A stretch of DNA of 64,000 nt, from the NCBI GenBank assembly GCA_902728285.1, contig CACVBU010000185.1:414212-478211 (forward strand), in the 5' to 3' direction. The notes under the pieces are model-generated. The model worked only from the letters and a program-made list of their open reading frames with translations, did no database searches and was not told the DNA's origin. Source of the stretch: Clytia hemisphaerica. Its lineage: Eukaryota > Cnidaria > Hydrozoa > Leptothecata > Clytiidae. Shown here in pieces: positions 58,990-64,000 of the stretch. A program made the translations under genes and the position numbers. The first letter of the stretch is position 1; each line of letters begins with the position of its first letter.

Positions 58990-60450
58990 ATCCCTCACAA
59001 TTCTACGTTTCTCCATTTTTGTTCATAGATTTCTTGATGGCATCTCCTCAATTTTATAAGGAGAATGGTCGATGTAGAATGGCCCTTCCGGAAACCGGAT
59101 TGTGTTTGATTGTATAAGGATGACTCGATGAGCTCAAGGATATGTATGAGGATGATTTCTTTTGAAAACCTTTGACAGTACAGGTAGAAAAGAAACGGGT
59201 CGAAAGTTCTTTGCAAGCGTAGGATTTCTCACCTTTTAAGGATAGGGCAGATACGTGCTATTTCCACTTGTCCGGAAAGATACCGGTTTTCTTAATTGAG
59301 TTGTTGATAATGTGAGCAAGAGGCGATGTGATGCTGACCGGTTTGAGGTGTTTGATAGGTATTCCAAGGTAGCCGCTTGAGCAGTTGTTACGGAGACTCA
59401 AGAAGATCTTTAAGAATTCTTCGTATGTCGTAGATCGGAATTGAACTTTTTCTGCATCATCAGCAGCATTGAGTTCGGCGATTAGCTCCTCGGCGTTGAA
59501 TGCAGTGTTATCTTCGTTGCATAGTGATATGAGCGTAGTGTATTGTTTAATACGTGATGATTGTGGTTTCAATATTCTAGGAATTGTCTGCCATACTTCT
59601 TTCGAGTTTTTCGATGACAGTGATTTTCGACGTTTTGTTTTTAACGATTTGTTTTTGACTGTTTCTGACCTTTCGGTATTCATCTGATTTGGTGACTTTT
59701 CTTTTTCGAAGGTCTTCTAAAGTCTATTCACGATAAGTGTGCACTCTTTTTTCTTTTACCTATAACTTTTGAAGGAATTCTTCAATCTTTATAAATTTGG
59801 TATCATTGGAAAGATATTAGTGAGTGGAACAGTTTAAAATAAAAAAATCTTTAAAAACATTCTAAAAATGAAGATGAAAATGAAGAAGTAAAAAATGAAG
59901 ATCTTGTAGAAAAGTGCTATAACTATCATTTTCACTCAAGTGAATCCTTGATCATCGAACGTCATCACTGTGAAAATAATTCTCAAAAATAATCATTCAA
60001 TCAAAAGATATCAAACAAAGTTATAAGCTGATTGACGTCTAAAAACGCTGTTTTCTGCAGTTTTTTGCTGTTTTTGGGGTCAATCACTTATTAACTTTGT
60101 ATCATAACTTTATATTGAATAAATATTTTAATGAAATTTCTTCACAGTGATGATCTCCTAAGATCAAAGAATCTCTCCAGTAAAAATTAAAGTTATAGCA
60201 CTTTTCTACAAGATCTTCCTTTTTTTCTTCTTCATTTTCATCTTCATTTTTAGAATGTTTTAAAATATTTTTTTGTTTCAAATTGTTCCACTCACTAATA
60301 TCTTTCCAATGATACCAAATTTATAAAGATTGAAGAATTCCTTCAAAAGTTATAGGTAAAAGAAAAAAGAGTGCACACTTATCGTGAATAGACTTTAAAA
60401 TGGTTTCTAGATCGGACAATATCAGGATCTTGCCACCACGTGACGGGGGG
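58990..60450 (-). pseudogene. Decayed LINE ORF2 fragment, split by a foldback element
   Basis: The minus strand holds WWQDPDIVRSRN (60440-60400 side), then KEVWQTIPRILKPQSS, YLGIPIKHLKPVSITSP, LAHIINNSIKKTGIFPDKWK and further on YNQTQSGFRKGHSTSTILL: the linker and first reverse-transcriptase motifs of a CR1/Rex-like LINE. Frameshifts break it, and it is interrupted at TA by the element 59718-60397. It is a different family from the intact LINE at 8462. Confidence 0.7.
59718..60397. mobile_element. 680-bp foldback element with about 220-bp arms
   Basis: TA-bounded ends TAAAGTCTATTCACG and CGTGAATAGACTTTA. The arms pair for most of their length (ATAAGTGTGCACTC / GAGTGCACACTTAT; GATCTTGTAGAAAAGTGC / GCACTTTTCTACAAGATC). 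Removing it rejoins LINE sequence on both sides. Confidence 0.85.
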
Positions 60451-60583
60451 GGGGGGGGGCGTGTAAGCTTAACTATTTTCTATGGAGCATTCACCTGAAA
60501 AAATCGTTAAATCACACTTGTGTGAAAACTAATTTCTTAGGGTGGGGCTCGGTTCGTTTTTCACACAGGTGTGAAATCGTAAA

Positions 60584-61216
60584 TACAGTGGAACCTCTAA
60601 TATTAGCGGACACTATCGGGGAAAGGGGTTAGTGTCTGCTAATTAGAAGTGTCCGCCTTTTAGAAACTTTTGATCTCGGAGCTCCAATTTTGAAATTAGG
60701 CCATCCCAGGGTGTCAAAAATACAAAACTGGGGTCTAAAGTACTTATCTGTAGACACTAGACCATAGAAGAACAAGAGAAAGTTTATTAAAACGCAACAA
60801 TTTAGTTTTTAACAAATAAAAGAAAATCTAGAAATATAACACCAAAATTGAAAATACAATTCGTTGAATGGGTCAAGGGAAAACTGGAAATTTGTAGAAA
60901 TAATTTGAATAATAAGACTAATAAGTGCTTGAAAGTGCTTGAAATAAAAATATCTATAAAAATTTTTTTTTCGATTTTGGACGTCTGTGACCCGTTTGAT
61001 ATTCAATGTCCGCTAATTGGAGAGCTAAAATGGGGGTTTTGGCCATTTCGTGCGAAAAAATTTGTCCGCTAATCAGAGGGTCCGCTAATTGAGTGTCCGC
61101 CTTTTATAAACTTTTTTATGAGGATTTGACTAGGAAACGGCCGGGGAAAATGAAATTGTCCGCTAATCAGAGGTGTCCGCCTTTTAGAGTGTCCGTTAAT
61201 TAGAGGTTTTACTGTA
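60584..61216. mobile_element. Tigger/pogo-like MITE (copy 2)
   Basis: TACAGTGGAACCTCTAATAT ... TTAATTAGAGGTTTTACTGTA; the same element as 34201-34822 with a small internal insertion (GGCCATCCCAGGGTGTC). Confidence 0.85.
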
Positions 61217-62148
61217 ACACCCTTTTTGTTTACACCATTTTGAATTGAGTGTTTCTTAGATAGAAGCTTAGTCGATGGAAGCAGCCAAAAAAGGTAATCG
61301 GAGTTTTCATTTTTACCTTTTACTTCAATCAACAGACGTGTTCGATCGAGGTGTTGTATTTTCAATGTCGAGTCTCCTTTCATAGGCAAGCTCTTCTCGG
61401 ATGCAAAAAGCTATCCCTCCTTCCTCCCTTTACGTTGAGGCCATTTTTGGGTATGAAAACATAATTGCCTAGACTATGCTATAGTCTAAGACGAGTTTCA
61501 TCTAAGAGGAACAAACGTGAAGACGGGAGTTTTTTTCGGGGGTAGCTGTTGTCGTAGCCGTAAACACAGACTTTATATCCACCGCGCAACATGTCACGTT
61601 TTATAATATACAAGGTATATTATAAGTCAATAGCAAGACATAGTCGAACGAACTTGACAGAAGTAATGTTAATTTTTATTTTTAAACATGTTTCGATATA
61701 TTAATATCATCATCAGTAATTATTTAGTGTTCTAAAAATAAATAAAAATTAGGTTATTAAAAGTGCAAGTAAAATGATAAAATGAGACGAAGTATAAGGA
61801 CAAAATCAAAATAATCAAACTATCAAATTAACAAGGTATATTATATCATATTGTTAACCGGTTACTTTTTCGAAGCGGGCTACATGGCTTTTTGCGCAAT
61901 GCAATTGGTTCTTTTCGCATGACGACGGGCATGTCCAGAGTTGCCCGTCGTTAGGAAAATTCATTGTGACGTCACTGTTTCAAAGGAAAATGAACAATGC
62001 GTTGACATCATTTCTCTTATTTTTTATTTCTGACGTCAGAAATTATAATAATTTTTTATCTCTTTTCGCTGTTTTTTCTGCTTTATTCCGCTATTTTTCC
62101 TGGATAAAGCGCTAAAAATCAATCAAAGTTGAAGGAAACGGTTAACAA
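61217..62148. other. Intergenic, mostly unassigned
   Basis: No gene seen. On the minus strand 61716-61690 reads CTGATGA, a GATAT/ATATC hairpin and GAAAC, a hammerhead-like core of the kind found in Penelope tails. A TTAACCGG...CGGTTAAC pair (about 61855 and 62138) brackets 61.85-62.15 kb, but I could not confirm arms. Confidence 0.3.
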
Positions 62149-62288
62149 ATACAATAATGACCGGTTTTTTTCGGGCTCTACTGAAAATATTGCCCTCGGT
62201 CAACGCAACAACCTCGCAAGCTTGGTAGTTACTTGACCTTGGGCAATATTTCTCAGTACAGCCCTCACTAACCGGTCATTATTGTATT
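62149..62288. mobile_element. 140-bp MITE ATACAATAATGACCGG
   Basis: About 60-bp arms: ATACAATAATGACCGGTTTT ... CTAACCGGTCATTATTGTAT, with ATATTGCCC / GGGCAATAT further in. Confidence 0.8.
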
Positions 62289-62654
62289 AATAATATATAT
62301 ATAGTGAAGATATGTAATATCTGTCATTTTAGAAAAAGAAAAGTATTGATATATAAATAACTCAAACTGATAAAAACGAAAAAAGTTAAGAATATTTTTG
62401 TTAATTGTGTGTATTTACGATTTTTTTGGTATTTTTTATTTTTTAATCATTCCGAAACAGAGGGTAATTTAGCAAAAAGTTAAAGGGAATTTAAATAGTG
62501 GTATGTGAAAGAAAAACCTAATCCAAATAAAGATAGAAGAAAAGTAATAGTGGAGAAACAATGAATTGCAAAAAACTTTTTTGATAAACACACTTCCGTA
62601 AGTTCATCAAAATACATACAAAATGGGGACAAATACAAAAGCAAACACATCAAA

Positions 62655-62660
<6 letters not shown>

Positions 62661-62688
<28 letters not shown>
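62661..62688 (+). repeat. A28 homopolymer
   Basis: Pure A run of 28 bases; could be the tail of a retrocopy or a simple expansion. Minus-strand frames through it read poly-Phe and are not genes. Confidence 0.9.
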
Positions 62689-62689
<1 letters not shown>

Positions 62690-62752
62690 ATACATAAACA
62701 AAACAAAACCCGAAGTCCCAGACTTGTGACTGGCATAGTGACTTTCCACGTG

Positions 62753-63014
62753 GAGCGACCGTAGTACAGTGGTAGAGCATCCGGCTACGATTCGCAAGGT
62801 TGTGGGTTCAACCCCCAGCCGGGTCATACCAAAGATTCCCAAAATGGTACTTGATGCCTCTCTGCTTGATGCTCAGCAATTAAGAGAAGGATCAAGGGTA
62901 AGTGGAGAAATCCAGGGAGAAAGAGTGGCGCCCTCCCCTACCTTCGGGTAGATAGCTATCGAAAGAGGAGCCTTCGGGTCGCCTCCGACTGCGGTCGCAA
63001 ACTTACTACTTACT
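62753..63014 (+). mobile_element. tRNA-derived SINE with target-site duplication
   Basis: The 5' part folds like a tRNA: A box TAGTACAGTGGTAGAGC, possible anticodon loop CTACGAT, B box GGTTCAACCCC (62805-62815). The tRNA-unrelated body has TCTGCTTGATGCTCAGCA, GTGGCGCCCTCCCCTACC and CCTTCGGGT repeats, and the tail is TTACTACTTACTAC. Flanks ACTTTCCACGTG (62741-62752) and ACTTCCACGTG (63015-63025) are the target duplication. Confidence 0.88.
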
Positions 63015-63025
63015 ACTTCCACGTG

Positions 63026-63488
63026 TTTAAGGGCCCACACTCAGTCGTCTTCGGAAAACATAGTAGAAAAAGGAACTGACCAGCAGCTTCCAAATAAATA
63101 ACAGACAACAAACAGACACTACAACAAAATACAGTACAAAAGGGCAGAAAGACACACTGTACCAACTATCCCACGTACACTACAGGTGAAACAAACATTT
63201 GTAACAAACACAATCTTACATAAAAATAGAAAAAAATCACACAAAAACTGAAAGAATAGAATCGTAAGTTGGCCGAGAACCCGGTTCGGCGTGCCGCGAC
63301 GGGAGGACTGCACAGGGCAAAGAAAAGTAGGAAATGAATACCTCCGATGCTATATATACGGACGATAGCATCGTCTAATAATTGTCTATCTTTACCGCGT
63401 TTTCTTGTTTCGTGTTTGTTATCCATGTTTTGGTAACAGCGATAATATCAAACTTACCGATCGATAAGTTAGTATTATTGGGTCCTAT
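63026..63488. other. Intergenic, nothing identified
   Basis: No convincing ORF, repeat arm or RNA structure. Short minus-strand frames here lack homology I recognise. Confidence 0.4.
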
Positions 63489-63585
63489 CCCAGCTGGCAC
63501 ACAACGTTGTTTCAACGTTCATCTAACGTTATATGGACGTTGTGAACGTTAGAAAAACGTTGAAACAACGTTGTGTGCCAGCTGG
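63489..63585. repeat. ACGTT palindrome MITE (best copy)
   Basis: CCCAGCTGGCACACAACGTT ... AACGTTGTGTGCCAGCTGGG, a near-perfect palindrome of 97 bp. Seven ACGTT boxes occur at spacings 11, 11, 11, 9, 11, 11. Confidence 0.9.
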
Positions 63586-64000
63586 GATTGGTGACCAATG
63601 ACCGTTTGATTTGAAAAACTCCTAAGAAAGTATCCGTCTTTTTAAGTTTCTTTCATTGTATTATCTTATGGAAGAATTTCGTCCGGGACATCTAAATCCA
63701 GAAAACTTTTTTTAAGACTCGAAGATGTGTATCATTTCATACCTCATTATTTTCTTTCATCATTTAAAGGAAAAGATGCGTTTAGAAGGAGAGGAATTAC
63801 TCTCGATGTGTTTGTACGAGTTCCAATCCCAACAACCTTTGTGTTAATCTCTTTTGCACGTTGCGCTATTAAATTTGGTGCTTTCTTTGTTTACACTCAT
63901 TGATTCTTTTTGAATAAGGGTTATTTATTAATTTGAATAAAATGTCTATTCAAGCTACTCATATAATTAATCCTTCCATCCTTTTAACTTTTTGTACAGC
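63586..64000. other. Right edge, nothing identified
   Basis: AT-rich; no exon-like segment with splice sites that I can support. Confidence 0.4.

Noticed and set aside
61069..61389. 106-codon minus-strand ORF
   Set aside because: Half of it is the terminal arm of the Tigger-like MITE; no homology.
62754..62826. Functional tRNA gene
   Set aside because: The A and B boxes are good, but the acceptor stem is imperfect and the segment is followed by a SINE body and flanked by target duplications, so it is a SINE head.
62480..62842. 120-codon minus-strand ORF with a membrane-like segment
   Set aside because: The hydrophobic run is poly-Phe from the A28 tract, and the N-terminal part is the SINE read backwards.

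Overview
The window is nuclear DNA from an invertebrate animal. Protein-coding genes are split by GT-AG introns, the sequence is AT-rich, and it is dense in transposable elements. The conserved genes (activin/TGF-beta type II receptor, AP-4 epsilon adaptin, ML-domain lipid-binding protein, class A GPCR) make it metazoan. A cnidarian or another early-branching marine invertebrate would fit, but the phylum cannot be fixed from sequence alone. Layout: (1) 1-6273, minus strand: 5' four exons of a type II TGF-beta-superfamily receptor kinase that runs off the left edge, with MITEs and a tandem array in its introns. (2) 6.6-13.4 kb, plus strand: a non-LTR retrotransposon (LINE) with intact ORF1 (PHD finger, coiled coil, three CCCH fingers) and intact ORF2 (APE endonuclease, reverse transcriptase, zinc knuckle), plus an upstream ORF with an RNase H1 N-terminal/viroplasmin-like domain. 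(3) 13.6-16.1 kb: Penelope-like debris, a TA-flanked MITE and an intact single-ORF PHD/RRM ORF1-type element. (4) 17019-53824, plus strand: AP4E1, which I could join from 18 exons with consistent phases into a 1230-residue protein. Its introns are packed with inverted-repeat elements and hold two genes on the opposite strand: a small Cys/Gly-rich protein and an intronless GPCR. (5) 54882-58727, plus strand: a four-exon GM2-activator-like ML-domain secreted protein. (6) 58.8-64 kb: a decayed LINE split by a 680-bp foldback element, a Tigger/pogo-like MITE, a tRNA-derived SINE with target duplications, and an ACGTT palindrome. The strongest single observation is in the LINE. ORF2 has no AUG before the endonuclease fold and lies in the -1 frame of ORF1. 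A correctly phased T TTT TTA heptamer precedes a potential compact pseudoknot with an A-rich loop, just before the ORF1 stop. This is a complete -1 programmed frameshift signal. A second theme is a palindromic MITE family whose ACGTT boxes are phased at 11 bp. A third is the number of elements sitting within tens of bases of AP4E1 splice sites.
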